Of a stretch of DNA of 64,000 bases, positions 50,427-59,180 are shown in pieces. This stretch comes from Fructobacillus durionis (GTDB taxonomy: Bacteria; Bacillota; Bacilli; Lactobacillales; Lactobacillaceae). The translations under genes were made by a program, and so were the position numbers. The DNA lies in assembly GCF_900112405.1 (NCBI RefSeq), contig NZ_FOLI01000005.1, forward strand, positions 1 to 64,000. Direction: 5' to 3'. Every line of letters starts with the position of its first letter. Within the stretch, counting starts at the first letter, position 1. The notes under the pieces were generated by a model. It saw only the letters and a list, made by a program, of their open reading frames with translations, was not told the origin of the DNA and made no database searches.

Positions 50427-51512
50427 ATGCTCACACAAGTTAAAAAGGCACCGAAGTTAGCACTGATACTTCCCGCTTATAATGAAGAGGAGATGCTCAA
50501 CCACACGGTAGCCAAATTACAGGGCATTAAAGAAAATCTGATTCAAGAGAATCGAATTGCAACCGGCTCCTTTATTTTGATTGTTGACGATGGTTCTAAG
50601 GATCAAACTTACTCCATCATGCAGACTTTGGAACGTGAAAATAACGATATCTTCATCGTTAAATTATCCCGTAACTTTGGCCACCAACCAGCTTTAATTG
50701 CCGGTTTAACCGAAGCCATCAAGTTAGCCGACATTACCATTACACTCGATGCCGACTTACAGGATTCCCCAGAAATCATCGGAAAAATGGTCGATAAATA
50801 CTTGGAAGGAAACGAAATCGTATACGCGGTTCGTTCTTCCCGGCAGACCGACACCTGGTTCAAGAAGAACTCAGCCATGGCCTTTTACAAAATGGCCGAC
50901 TGGCTTGGTATCGAAATGGTTCCCAACCACGCCGACTTCCGTCTCATGTCTAAAGTAGCTGTTCAAGCACTGCTGGCCATGCCGGAACGAAACCTCTTCC
51001 TCCGGGCCATGGTTCCCTTATTAGGTTATAAATCCGATAAAGTCTACTACGAACGTGCCAAGCGTGAAGCGGGTACTTCTAAGTATCCATTGAAGAAGAT
51101 GATTAACTTCGCCGTTGATGGCATCACTTCCTTCTCCGTGAAGCCCATCAAGTTACTCTTCAACTTAGGACTCGTCGTTTCATCGATTGCCGGTATCGAA
51201 ATTGCCTATACCATCGTTGAAAAGCTAATTGGTAACCCAACGGCCGGCTGGTCATCACTGATGATTTCCATCTGGCTCCTCGGTGGCTTAAACTTAATGG
51301 CCATTGGCGTTATTGGTACTTACGTTGGTAAAGTCTTTACCGAAGTTAAATCACGGCCCCTCTTCCGTATTGAAGCTGAAACCGGTGTGCTGGCAACTGC
51401 AGCTCCTGAAGGAAGTTCCAACCAGCGGTTAATCACCGTTGCTGAACAACCCATTGGTGCTCCACACATTGCGAGTAGCAACCAAAGCAACTGGTACAAA
51501 CGAGCTCAATAA
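50427..51512 (+). CDS. GT2 family undecaprenyl-phosphate glycosyltransferase (YkcC/GtrB-like)
   Basis: 361 residues. GT-A domain with ILPAYNEEE, IVDDGSKDQT, TLDADLQDSPE (DxD-type metal site) and SRNFGHQPALIAGL. Two C-terminal membrane helices (about 240-305). Such enzymes make undecaprenyl-phosphate-sugar on the inner face, the donor for the GT39 enzyme encoded just upstream. No GtrA-type flippase is next to them. A 50-residue polar tail follows the last helix. RBS AAAGGAG. Confidence 0.88.
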   Translation: MLTQVKKAPKLALILPAYNEEEMLNHTVAKLQGIKENLIQENRIATGSFILIVDDGSKDQTYSIMQTLERENNDIFIVKLSRNFGHQPALIAGLTEAIKLADITITLDADLQDSPEIIGKMVDKYLEGNEIVYAVRSSRQTDTWFKKNSAMAFYKMADWLGIEMVPNHADFRLMSKVAVQALLAMPERNLFLRAMVPLLGYKSDKVYYERAKREAGTSKYPLKKMINFAVDGITSFSVKPIKLLFNLGLVVSSIAGIEIAYTIVEKLIGNPTAGWSSLMISIWLLGGLNLMAIGVIGTYVGKVFTEVKSRPLFRIEAETGVLATAAPEGSSNQRLITVAEQPIGAPHIASSNQSNWYKRAQ

Positions 51513-51520
51513 CTAAAAGA

Positions 51521-51555
51521 AAAGGACGTCCCCTTTACGGGGGCGCCTTTTTTTA
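51521..51555 (+). terminator. Terminator of the glycosyltransferase pair
   Basis: Stem AAAGGACGTCCCC/GGGGGCGCCTTT (imperfect) with a T-run. Confidence 0.8.
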
Positions 51556-51591
51556 ATGCAAATAAAAAAGACTGGCAAAGGCCTGTCTTCT

Positions 51592-52194
51592 TTAATCAAC
51601 CAAAAGGTCGTCTTTCACGGGTTGAACCGCAAACTCTTTAATTTGCTGATAGCACTGTTCCATGAAGGCCAAGCGCTTCTTTTCATCGTTTACCCAACGG
51701 GCGCCGCCCATAATGTGGACTTTCGCCATTTTGATACCTGATAGTCCCAAAATGTCTTTCTTCCAACGGGTAATAATACCACCATAACGGCGGTGGTAAT
51801 AAGCAGGATCATCGGCCGTCATAAAGAGACTAGCCTTCTTCCCTTTCAAGAAGCCCTTCACTCGTAATGGCCCCTTACGCTCATAGGCAAAGTTAGGCAT
51901 CAATGCACGATCAATCATCCCCTTCAAAATGGAAGGTTCGGCTCCCCACCAGACAGGGAAAAAGAAACAGATATGGTCAGCCCATAGAATCTTTTGCTGT
52001 ACTTGGTTAATGAAGCCTTGTTCTTTCATATGTATTCGATAACCGTAGCGGAGAACCGGGTCAAAGTCGGCAATCGCTAAATCGATAATTTGGACACTCA
52101 AACCATCATGACGCAATGTTTCATACGTGTGAAGGGCGTTTGAATGAGTGAATGATTGGTCATCCGGATGCCCTTGGATGATTAATATGTTCAT
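51592..52194 (-). CDS. Flavodoxin-fold NAD(P)H oxidoreductase
   Basis: 200 residues from the ATG at 52194 (MNILIIQGHPDDQSF), with AAGGAG upstream. The flavodoxin_2 (KefF/MdaB/NQO) pattern is clear: QGHPDDQSFTHSNA, ILWADHICFFFPVWWGAEPSILKGMIDR and MTADDP. It probably reduces quinones or similar compounds with NAD(P)H and FMN. The physiological substrate is unknown. Confidence 0.85.
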   Translation of the reverse strand: MNILIIQGHPDDQSFTHSNALHTYETLRHDGLSVQIIDLAIADFDPVLRYGYRIHMKEQGFINQVQQKILWADHICFFFPVWWGAEPSILKGMIDRALMPNFAYERKGPLRVKGFLKGKKASLFMTADDPAYYHRRYGGIITRWKKDILGLSGIKMAKVHIMGGARWVNDEKKRLAFMEQCYQQIKEFAVQPVKDDLLVD

Positions 52195-52370
52195 TGGTAC
52201 TGCTCCTTTTTCCCATTTAGGAGCTGCTTGTATAAATGACGCGATAAGCAACTCAAATACATCAAACTATTTCAATATACCACAAAAACATTACTTTTAT
52301 TTCAAAAGCAACGTACATAATATTACAGATTTCTAAAAACAAAAACAAGCGACAGATGTGTTACATTAGA

Positions 52371-52390
52371 ATAAAATTATATAATTTTAT
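52371..52390. repeat. Perfect 20-bp A/T palindrome upstream of the Pr6Pr gene
   Basis: ATAAAATTATATAATTTTAT, about 80 bases before the gene at 52470. A shorter GC-containing palindrome, GCTAATATTAGC, is at 52432-52443. Possible operator, or chance in AT-rich DNA. A likely -10 (TATACT) lies at about 52417-52422. Confidence 0.4.
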
Positions 52391-52469
52391 CTGTACAGCT
52401 TTATATTGTTTTCATGTATACTCAATAGGTTGCTAATATTAGCGAATCAATTCAAAAAAGGAAAAAATA

Positions 52470-53078
52470 ATGTTCATTCAATCCCACAAAGCGAAAACCA
52501 TCTATCGCACATTGTTAGTGATTATCGGAATCATCGGTGTCTGCATCAATACAAAGCTCAGCCCTGCCATGTTCCTTTACTACACAACGCTTTCAAACGT
52601 TCTCTGCATTCTTTACTTCATTTATGCATTAACACAGTCCGGTAAAGTCTTGAACGAGAATATTAAAGGGGCCGTTACACTGGCCATTACAGTGACCATG
52701 TTAATTTACTGGGGCGTCTTGGCTCCCTACTCCTTCCACATGGATAGTACGTTAGATTACTGCGGAACTTTCATGGTGCACTTGATTGTTCCACTTATGG
52801 TCATCTTCGACTGGTTTCTCTTCGACACCAAGGGGCGTTTTTCAAAGAAAGCGCCACTCTACTGGCTATTGATTCCACTGATTTACTACGTCTTTACCGT
52901 CATTGCCGCCCAATTCAAGATTGTTTATCCCCTTTCGGGTAATCACTACCCCTACTACTTCATCAATAACGAAATGATTGGCTGGGGCATGGTTGCAGTC
53001 TTTGTTATCGGCCTAACCCTTTTCTTCTTAATCTTCGGCTACCTGTATTACGCCCTAGACAAGAAGCTCGCTAAATAA
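52470..53078 (+). CDS. Pr6Pr family membrane protein
   Basis: 202 residues, six predicted helices. The block YYTTLSNVLCILYF near the N-terminus, the MVHLIVPLMVIFDWFLFD segment and LIPLIYYVFTVI are typical of the Pr6Pr (FAR-17a/AIG1-like) family. Eukaryotic AIG1 relatives are threonine hydrolases of fatty-acid esters, but bacterial function is not established. RBS AAAAAGG. Single gene. Confidence 0.8.
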   Translation: MFIQSHKAKTIYRTLLVIIGIIGVCINTKLSPAMFLYYTTLSNVLCILYFIYALTQSGKVLNENIKGAVTLAITVTMLIYWGVLAPYSFHMDSTLDYCGTFMVHLIVPLMVIFDWFLFDTKGRFSKKAPLYWLLIPLIYYVFTVIAAQFKIVYPLSGNHYPYYFINNEMIGWGMVAVFVIGLTLFFLIFGYLYYALDKKLAK

Positions 53079-53083
53079 AAATA

Positions 53084-53122
53084 AAAAGGACCCGTAAACA
53101 TTCTGTTTACGGGTCCTTTTTT
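53084..53122. terminator. Bidirectional terminator between Pr6Pr gene and nucleotidase
   Basis: Stem AAAAGGACCCGTAAAC/GTTTACGGGTCCTTTT with a 5-base loop. Confidence 0.92.
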
Positions 53123-53127
53123 AATAC

Positions 53128-54693
53128 TTACTTATCGATATGGAAATTATCTCGATGTTCAACAACTAAGCCTTCGTGCTTTTCCAAGTAATTCAATAGC
53201 AAAGTCGTCAATGTTTCTGAGTAGCGTTTCACGACTTTTCCCTTCGCAAAGACTTCGTTACCAGCACCCGTGGCACGGTAATTATTGACCGCCACCGTAT
53301 AGGTCTTTTCTGGATCAAAGGGTTGACCATTAATGTCTTCAATCGTCACCCTTTCACCTTCCGGTTTCGTCAAATCAAAACGGTAATCCAATCCGGACCA
53401 GAGGTCATAGTTGTAGTCCTGCTTCTTTGGGTAGTAATACGCCCGACTAATCATCACATCCCCATCCTGTAGGGTGAAGTAACCAGCGTTAACCTCCAAA
53501 GCTGTTTTCAACTGTTCACCCGTCAAGGCAATGTTGACTAGGGTGTTTGGAAATGGGTAATTCCCCAGCAACTCACGCCGGGTGACGTCCTTATGGAAGC
53601 CAGGCATTTCATCATTAAAGAGCGCCGTTGCCGAAAGGTCGGCCCCCGTTGCATCCAACTGTACTTGGTTAATTAGATCAACGAAAGCATGCCCTTCCTG
53701 TCGAGCCTTTGGAACATAGTCCAAAGTCATATCCGTACCTAAATGAACAATGACTTCGTCCAACCAGTTGTCTAAGTCTTTCTTCAAAGGAGCCAGTTCA
53801 CTAAGGTACTGAGCCTTTTCAGGCCAGTTAGCCGTTTTAATTAAACGTGAAGCCGGTAGTTCAGCAGAATCCTCCGCCTCCTGATCCGTACCGGCATCCA
53901 AATCGACCGTCAGCTGACCAACGGTTTCTGCTCGATAACCCGGTTGGCTAATTGGCACACCGTTATAAACACCAGTCAGTAGGCGGTGCTGGTGACCGGT
54001 GACAAGGGCCGTTACGCCAGGAATAGCCAGAAGTTCGTTTCCCTGATTTTCACCCGTTTCCTTTTCCAGTACGGCACCACTTTCCAAATCACGTGAGAAT
54101 CCACCGTGGTAGGCAATGACGACTACGTCGGCCTTCTTCTGCAGTTTAGGTACAAGGCGCTTTGCGACTTTGACAGGATCTTCGAAGAAAAGACCAGGAA
54201 TGTTTTCGGGACGTTCCCAATTTGGCACATACTTAGTCGTCAGGCCAATGACCGCCACCTTCTTGCCCTTCTTTTCATAGATTTTATAGGCCTTTCCAAT
54301 GAATGGCAGGTTGGTTGTGGCGTCCAAAACGTTAGCGTTCAAAAGGGAATCATCATCTTTAAAGATGCTTTCCAAGTACTGCCGGCCGTAGTTAAACTCA
54401 TGGTTTCCCAGAACACGGGCATCGTAGCCCATCTCCTGTGGAATAGTCTCAAAAACCTTGGACTTATCCACCGCTACATTGGCTAAGTACGTTCCAAATG
54501 GGGAGCCTTGAATGAAATCGCCGTTTTCAATTTTGATAACAAAGTCGCCTTCGGCACGCGCGATACTTTCGATCACCGACATGGTTGAGGCAGCACGGAA
54601 TAGACCGTAAGGCTTAATCGCATCCTTATCAATAATATTACTAGCCCACCAAAAGGTATGGCTATCTGAAGTTGATAATACCTGTAATTTCAT
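53128..54693 (-). CDS. 5'-nucleotidase/UshA-like metallophosphoesterase, intracellular form
   Basis: 521 residues from the ATG at 54693, with GGAGAAGGA upstream. N-terminal metallophosphatase: STSDSH, ENGDFIQGS, LGNHEFNYG (GNHE), YHGGFS and TGHQHRL. C-terminal 5'-nucleotidase domain (about 320-510) with YPFPNTLVNIALTG and AVNNYRATGAGNE. Family members hydrolyse nucleotides, cyclic nucleotides or UDP-sugars. There is no signal peptide or anchor, so this one works in the cytosol, unlike periplasmic UshA. It follows the phn-type transporter genes after a terminator. Confidence 0.88.
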   Translation of the reverse strand: MKLQVLSTSDSHTFWWASNIIDKDAIKPYGLFRAASTMSVIESIARAEGDFVIKIENGDFIQGSPFGTYLANVAVDKSKVFETIPQEMGYDARVLGNHEFNYGRQYLESIFKDDDSLLNANVLDATTNLPFIGKAYKIYEKKGKKVAVIGLTTKYVPNWERPENIPGLFFEDPVKVAKRLVPKLQKKADVVVIAYHGGFSRDLESGAVLEKETGENQGNELLAIPGVTALVTGHQHRLLTGVYNGVPISQPGYRAETVGQLTVDLDAGTDQEAEDSAELPASRLIKTANWPEKAQYLSELAPLKKDLDNWLDEVIVHLGTDMTLDYVPKARQEGHAFVDLINQVQLDATGADLSATALFNDEMPGFHKDVTRRELLGNYPFPNTLVNIALTGEQLKTALEVNAGYFTLQDGDVMISRAYYYPKKQDYNYDLWSGLDYRFDLTKPEGERVTIEDINGQPFDPEKTYTVAVNNYRATGAGNEVFAKGKVVKRYSETLTTLLLNYLEKHEGLVVEHRDNFHIDK

Positions 54694-54707
54694 GTCCTTC
54701 TCCAATC

Positions 54708-54743
54708 AAAAAGCAGGCCAGCCAACCGGCCCCTGCTTTTTTT
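54708..54743 (-). terminator. Terminator of the phn-type transporter operon
   Basis: Stem GCAGGGGCC/GGCCTGC with T-run on the minus strand, 4 bases after the last phnE stop. Confidence 0.8.
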
Positions 54744-54747
54744 GATA

Positions 54748-55542
54748 TTACTTCAATAGTTGCTTACGGATTGTACCTGACAACCAGTCAATGACCGTCA
54801 CCATCACTACAATACCAATCAAGATAATTCCAACACGTGACCATGAACGGGTCGACAAAGCGAAAATCAAAGGCGCACCAACACCACCAGCACCAACAAT
54901 ACCAAGAATTGATGCGGAACGAACCGCAATTTCAAAACGGTAAAGGGTAAAGTTGATAAATTCTGGCATCACTGATGGAAGCGTTGCCCAGCTTAGGGCG
55001 TCGAAACGGTTTCCACCAGCTGAGATAATGGCTTCTTCAGGTCCACGATCAATGTTTTCAATGGCTTCTGAGAAAAGCTTTCCCATCATACCAATTGAGT
55101 GGACACCCATGGCCAAGACACCAGCGAAGGCTCCTGGTCCAACGGCCTTAATAAACATAATCGCCAAAACTAATTCTGGGAAAACACGGATAACCGTCAA
55201 CAAGAACTTTCCTGAAGAAGAACGAATTGAGAACTTCTTTGTCGTCCGTGCTGCCCAAAAGGCAAATGGCACGGCGATAAAGGAAGAAATAATTGTTCCA
55301 AGGAAGGCGATGGCCAGGGTTTCAATCAAAGCAGAAACCAAATCTTCCCCGTGTCCTGAGTAGACATAAGACCAATCAGGATGGAAGAGCCCTGAGAAGA
55401 TTGATCCAAGAATTTGACCAGCCGATGACTTAATCCCTGAGAACTCAATACCAGAGAAAGACCAAATTACAATGACCAAAACAATTAATGAAATGATGTA
55501 TGGACGACTTTGCTGGTAAAATGAACGTTTTCTAACCATCAT
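54748..55542 (-). CDS. phnE: Phosphonate-type ABC transporter permease (second PhnE)
   Basis: 264 residues, about six helices. EAA-loop block EAIENIDRGPEEAIISAGGNRFDALSWATLP and C-terminal GIVGAGGVGAPLIFAL fit PhnE. It overlaps the first PhnE gene by 4 bases. Two different permeases probably form a heterodimer channel. Confidence 0.88.
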   Translation of the reverse strand: MMVRKRSFYQQSRPYIISLIVLVIVIWSFSGIEFSGIKSSAGQILGSIFSGLFHPDWSYVYSGHGEDLVSALIETLAIAFLGTIISSFIAVPFAFWAARTTKKFSIRSSSGKFLLTVIRVFPELVLAIMFIKAVGPGAFAGVLAMGVHSIGMMGKLFSEAIENIDRGPEEAIISAGGNRFDALSWATLPSVMPEFINFTLYRFEIAVRSASILGIVGAGGVGAPLIFALSTRSWSRVGIILIGIVVMVTVIDWLSGTIRKQLLK

Positions 55543-56324
55543 GACAAAGCCTCCCGAAGTTTATTCGATAGTGCATCCACCAGAACAACAACCACTAGAA
55601 TGCCCAGGATAACAACCGATGTTCGGTCATAACGGAACATTTCGAGCGTCGTGTTCAGGTAAAGTCCAATTCCACCGGCACCAAGGTAACCAAGAACGGC
55701 AGAAGCACGGACGTTGATTTCCAATGTGTAAAGGAAGAAAGACAAGTACTGGTTCAAGACCTGTGGAATAACGGCGAAAACAATCACTTGGTTTCGGTTA
55801 CCACCGGCAGCACGCATGGCCTCAATTGGCCCCTCGTCAACCGTTTCAATTGCTTCGTAAAGCAGTTTGAACATCATTCCGAAAGAAAAGACCGACAAAG
55901 CACAAACACCAGATAGGGCCCCGATTCCAACAACGGCAACAAAGAGTGCTGCCAAAAGCATTTCAGGAATCGAACGAACCAAGTTCATGATAAAACGAAC
56001 AATCCCACGAACATAGGGGTTACGTACGATATTTGAAGCTGACACAAGGGCAACCGGAATGGCCGCCACACAACCAATTAAGGTTCCGACAATGGCCATC
56101 TGAATCGTTTGAACCAATGGTGTCAAAATATCAGGGATATATGACCAGTCGGGGTTCGCCATCTTGGCCCAAAGGTCAAAGAATTGGTCAGCCGAGAAGT
56201 CTTGACCAACCCCCGTTGCCTGCGCGGAAAGGATCACCGCAAAGACCAGTAGCAAGAAAATTGTAAAACCAACGACGTGCCACTCCTTCATCGCTGGACG
56301 CTTTGGTATCGACTGTTTCATCAA
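55539..56324 (-). CDS. phnE: Phosphonate-type ABC transporter permease (first PhnE)
   Basis: 261 residues. EAIETVDEGPIEAMRAAGGNRNQVIVFAVIPQ is the EAA loop and VLGYLGAGGIGLYL the C-terminal PhnE block. It overlaps phnC by 4 bases (ATGA) and the second phnE by 4 bases, so all three are coupled. Confidence 0.88.
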   Translation of the reverse strand: MMKQSIPKRPAMKEWHVVGFTIFLLLVFAVILSAQATGVGQDFSADQFFDLWAKMANPDWSYIPDILTPLVQTIQMAIVGTLIGCVAAIPVALVSASNIVRNPYVRGIVRFIMNLVRSIPEMLLAALFVAVVGIGALSGVCALSVFSFGMMFKLLYEAIETVDEGPIEAMRAAGGNRNQVIVFAVIPQVLNQYLSFFLYTLEINVRASAVLGYLGAGGIGLYLNTTLEMFRYDRTSVVILGILVVVVLVDALSNKLREALS

Positions 56325-57121
56325 TCTGCCTCCACATCGTCGCCAGCATCAACACTGCTGTCGTCTCCTGCTTCACGGTAAATTTCCTTGAAGTCGCGCT
56401 TGTCGACTTCTTCGATTGGCTTATCGTAAATGATACGACCTTCCTTCAATCCAACGATTCGGCTTGAATACTTCAAGGCCAAACCAATGGAGTGAACGTT
56501 CAAGATGATGGTCATCCCATCTTCTTCGTTCAACTTCTTCAGGTCGTTCATGACAACCTTGGTCGTCTTAGGATCCAAACCAGAAACTGGTTCGTCGGCC
56601 AAGATAACGGCGGGTTCCTGCATCATCGCGCGGGCAATTCCAACACGCTGCTGCTGACCACCAGAGAGGTCACGAGCTTTGACGTAGTACTTGTCAAGCA
56701 GGTTCACGCGGGCCAAGTTGGTCTTAACCATCTCCTGGTCTGCCTTAGTGAAAAGTCCGAGAGCTGCCTTCCATGCTGGATAGTAACCAACACGACCTGA
56801 CATAACGTTTCGGTAAACAGAAGATGTCTTCACCAGGTTGTAGTTCTGGAAGATCATGGCTGTTGAACGGCGAATCTTGTGGAGTTTGTCCCCAGTCGCC
56901 TTCGTGATATCTTGACCATCAATGAGGATTTCTCCCTCCGTCACGTCATGAAGACGGTTAATGGCACGGAGCAGCGTTGACTTTCCGGAACCAGAAAGAC
57001 CAACAATCATCACAAATTCACCCTGTTTGATGTTTAGGTTAATGTCTTTCAATCCCACTGTACCGTTTGGATACACCTTCGAGACATTCTTTATTTCGAT
57101 ATTTCCCTTATTCGCAGTCAT
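56321..57121 (-). CDS. phnC: Phosphonate-type ABC transporter ATP-binding protein
   Basis: 266 residues. Walker A GLSGSGKST, FQNYNLVKTSSVYRNVMSGR (PhnC-specific style after the Q-loop), signature LSGGQQQRVGIARA, Walker B VILADEPVSGLD. The C-terminus is very acidic (DDSSVDAGDDVEAD). Confidence 0.92.
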   Translation of the reverse strand: MTANKGNIEIKNVSKVYPNGTVGLKDINLNIKQGEFVMIVGLSGSGKSTLLRAINRLHDVTEGEILIDGQDITKATGDKLHKIRRSTAMIFQNYNLVKTSSVYRNVMSGRVGYYPAWKAALGLFTKADQEMVKTNLARVNLLDKYYVKARDLSGGQQQRVGIARAMMQEPAVILADEPVSGLDPKTTKVVMNDLKKLNEEDGMTIILNVHSIGLALKYSSRIVGLKEGRIIYDKPIEEVDKRDFKEIYREAGDDSSVDAGDDVEAD

Positions 57122-57165
57122 AGCATCCTCTTAATTGTCAGATTTTAAAATCTTCTATACCGCAC

Positions 57166-57200
57166 AAAATGGCCGCCCACCAATGGTGGCGACCATTTTG
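57166..57200 (-). repeat. Hairpin between phnD and phnC
   Basis: AAAATGG arms flank GCC/GGC and CACC/GGTG pairs, with no long T-run. It could limit read-through from the binding-protein gene into the membrane genes, or stabilise phnD mRNA. Confidence 0.5.
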
Positions 57201-57213
57201 GCCAAATTAGTTT

Positions 57214-58152
57214 TTATTGCATTTTTTGAAGCTGGCTCTGGTACTTACGAACGATGTCAAAGTTTGAATCCTTTGAGTCCGTTACGCCGTCCCATGAGTA
57301 GACGTCGTGCAAGACTTGCTTACCTTCGTCTGTCTTAGCAATCTTTTCCATTGCCTTCTTAATCTTTTCTGAATCTGATGAGCTGACACCCTTACGAAGT
57401 GAGATGGTGTCGTTTGGAATACCGCTCGTTGTGTAAAGGATACGAGTCTTATCGAAGACGTCTGGTTGATCCTTCTTAACAATGTTACGAGCGTCACCGA
57501 AGATAAAGGCGGCGTCTGTATCACCGTTCAATACTGAAAGAACACCTTGATCGTGACCCTTCACCTGAACAAGGGTTGAGTCCTTAATGACGTTAACACC
57601 CTTCTTGTTTAATTCAACTGCTGGGAAGATGTATCCCGCATCTGAAGTAGGCCCTTGAACGGCAATCTTCTTACCCTTCAAGTCCTTGACTGACTTAATG
57701 TTTGAATCTTTCTTAACGATAACCATGGCATCATAGTTATCAACCAACTTATCGGTCTTAGCTCCGGTATTATCATTCTTAATACCGTAACGCGTTGACT
57801 GCAAGATAACCTTAGCACCGTATTGCTTGTGTGCCATTACGTAAGCGTCTGGTGACAAGAAGCCCATGTCGACCTTCTTAGCACCCATCGCTTCAATAAC
57901 TGAGTTCGTGTCAGTTGACAACGACACGTGAACTGGAATTCCCAGTTGCTTACTCAACAGCTTCTCAAGTGGCTTCGCCTTGGCTAGCAAGGTGTCCGAC
58001 TGAGACGAAGGAATGAACTGAACGTTCAACTCCTTCAAATCCATCTTAGAACTTGACTTCCCTGAATCGGATTTCTTTCCACTAGCCGTGAAAGCAAAGA
58101 AACCACCAACAGCGATAATCAACACTGCAATAGCAACAAGAAGTTTTTTCAT
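57214..58152 (-). CDS. phnD: Phosphonate-type ABC transporter substrate-binding protein
   Basis: 312 residues. N-terminal hydrophobic helix (about 4-22) without a lipobox cysteine, then a Ser/Lys-rich linker and a PhnD-like domain: LNVQFIPSSQSDTLL, VDMGFLSPDAYV, GPTSDAGYIFPA and IPNDTISLRKG. Real PhnD relatives bind phosphonates, phosphite or phosphate esters. No C-P lyase gene is present, and PurBox-like repeats upstream hint at a purine-linked substrate. RBS GGGAGAAAAACGG. Confidence 0.82.
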   Translation of the reverse strand: MKKLLVAIAVLIIAVGGFFAFTASGKKSDSGKSSSKMDLKELNVQFIPSSQSDTLLAKAKPLEKLLSKQLGIPVHVSLSTDTNSVIEAMGAKKVDMGFLSPDAYVMAHKQYGAKVILQSTRYGIKNDNTGAKTDKLVDNYDAMVIVKKDSNIKSVKDLKGKKIAVQGPTSDAGYIFPAVELNKKGVNVIKDSTLVQVKGHDQGVLSVLNGDTDAAFIFGDARNIVKKDQPDVFDKTRILYTTSGIPNDTISLRKGVSSSDSEKIKKAMEKIAKTDEGKQVLHDVYSWDGVTDSKDSNFDIVRKYQSQLQKMQ

Positions 58153-58306
58153 TTTTCCGTTTTTCTCCCAATAAGCAGATAATTAACAAAATAATTCGCC
58201 TTTTGACGACTTTGGTTAATCAAGAATACTCTTCATTCGTTACGAGTTAAGTATCTCTCATTTTCAATCGTCCTTCAACATTAATTTTAAACTTTATTTA
58301 ATCTGC

Positions 58307-58357
58307 AGCCGAACATTAAATGAAATTTATATAATTTCAACCAAAAAGCCGAACATT
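58307..58357. promoter_or_regulatory. Two PurBox-like direct repeats upstream of phnD
   Basis: AGCCGAACATT occurs at 58307-58317 and again at 58347-58357, exactly 40 bp apart. It fits the Gram-positive PurR box AWWWCCGAACWWT (second copy AAAGCCGAACATT, one mismatch). Between them is a GAAATT/AATTTC dyad with TATA. The rest of this 249-bp interval (58153-58400) shows no gene. Confidence 0.6.
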
Positions 58358-58365
58358 TAGTCAAT

Positions 58366-58396
58366 AAAAAAGCACCACCTTCACGGCAGTGCTCCA
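58366..58396 (-). terminator. Terminator of the unknown membrane protein gene
   Basis: Minus-strand stem AGCACTGCC/GGTGGTGCT (two G-T pairs), 5-base loop, then TTTTTT. Confidence 0.7.
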
Positions 58397-58400
58397 CTTT

Positions 58401-59057
58401 TTAATCTTTTTTCTTCAATGGGACCCCATAATGGGAGAGCAAGGTCTGCAAATAGTCGACTGGGCTCTGACCCAGCAGATCGTTTGACTGCTTTGACAAG
58501 GTCACATTGGCAAAGTCATTGTCGGCCATCCCCTTAAAATGGATGGCATAAGTTTTACTATAATCCGATTCAAACTGTGTAAAGTACTTCTGGATATCTG
58601 AAAAGTTTGCTTCGAGGTAATCGTCTGTGTCATCGTCCCCTAGCACAACCAGAACCTTTTGACGGGCCTGGTCTACCCAAAAGCCATCGCCCAAGTTCAG
58701 CGCCTGGTTCTGTTTAAACTGCTCTTCAACCGTATTCAATGTTGCCTTAAAAGGATGAATGGGCTTCTTTTGCCTAGTCATACTTGGTTGATCATCATGG
58801 ACAGTCTTAGGACCCTCCGCACTTCTTGAAAAGTGCTGGCCCTGCTGTTCGGACTTATCAGAACGTTGTTTCTTTACAAAATAGGAGATTCCCCAGAGTA
58901 CAGCGATAATCAAGAGAATTGGCAGTAAGTGGGTAAAAATAAACATCACCCCTAGTATGAGCAATAGAACAATTAAAATTGCCGGCATCCAGGTTAGGAA
59001 GACAAAGCAAAGATAAAGAAGGAAAATAAATAAAATTAGGAATGAAAAGAGAATCAT
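58401..59057 (-). CDS. Unknown protein with N-terminal membrane helices
   Basis: 218 residues, not recognised. Two or three very hydrophobic helices (about 2-62) are followed by a polar linker (65-100) and a soluble domain (about 105-215) with GDGFWVDQARQKVLVVLGDDD, an acidic DDTDDYLEANF and a closing YLQTLLSHYGVPLKKKD. No catalytic motif is evident. It is a single gene upstream of nothing on its strand, between phn and ssrA. The start ATG at 59057 has AGAAAGGACG upstream. Confidence 0.7.
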   Translation of the reverse strand: MILFSFLILFIFLLYLCFVFLTWMPAILIVLLLILGVMFIFTHLLPILLIIAVLWGISYFVKKQRSDKSEQQGQHFSRSAEGPKTVHDDQPSMTRQKKPIHPFKATLNTVEEQFKQNQALNLGDGFWVDQARQKVLVVLGDDDTDDYLEANFSDIQKYFTQFESDYSKTYAIHFKGMADNDFANVTLSKQSNDLLGQSPVDYLQTLLSHYGVPLKKKD

Positions 59058-59134
59058 CTAGTACGTCCTTTCTTCTGTTGAAAGTATTTTAGCACTCTTG
59101 ACTGTTAAGTGCTAGCTATTTCTAAAATTATCAT

Positions 59135-59176
59135 AAAAAAAGACTTAACAAGCATAATCTTGTTAAGTCTTTTTAT
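59135..59176 (-). terminator. Terminator of ssrA
   Basis: Stem AAAAAGACTTAACAAG/CTTGTTAAGTCTTTTT, 6-base loop. Confidence 0.92.
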
Positions 59177-59180
59177 TTTA

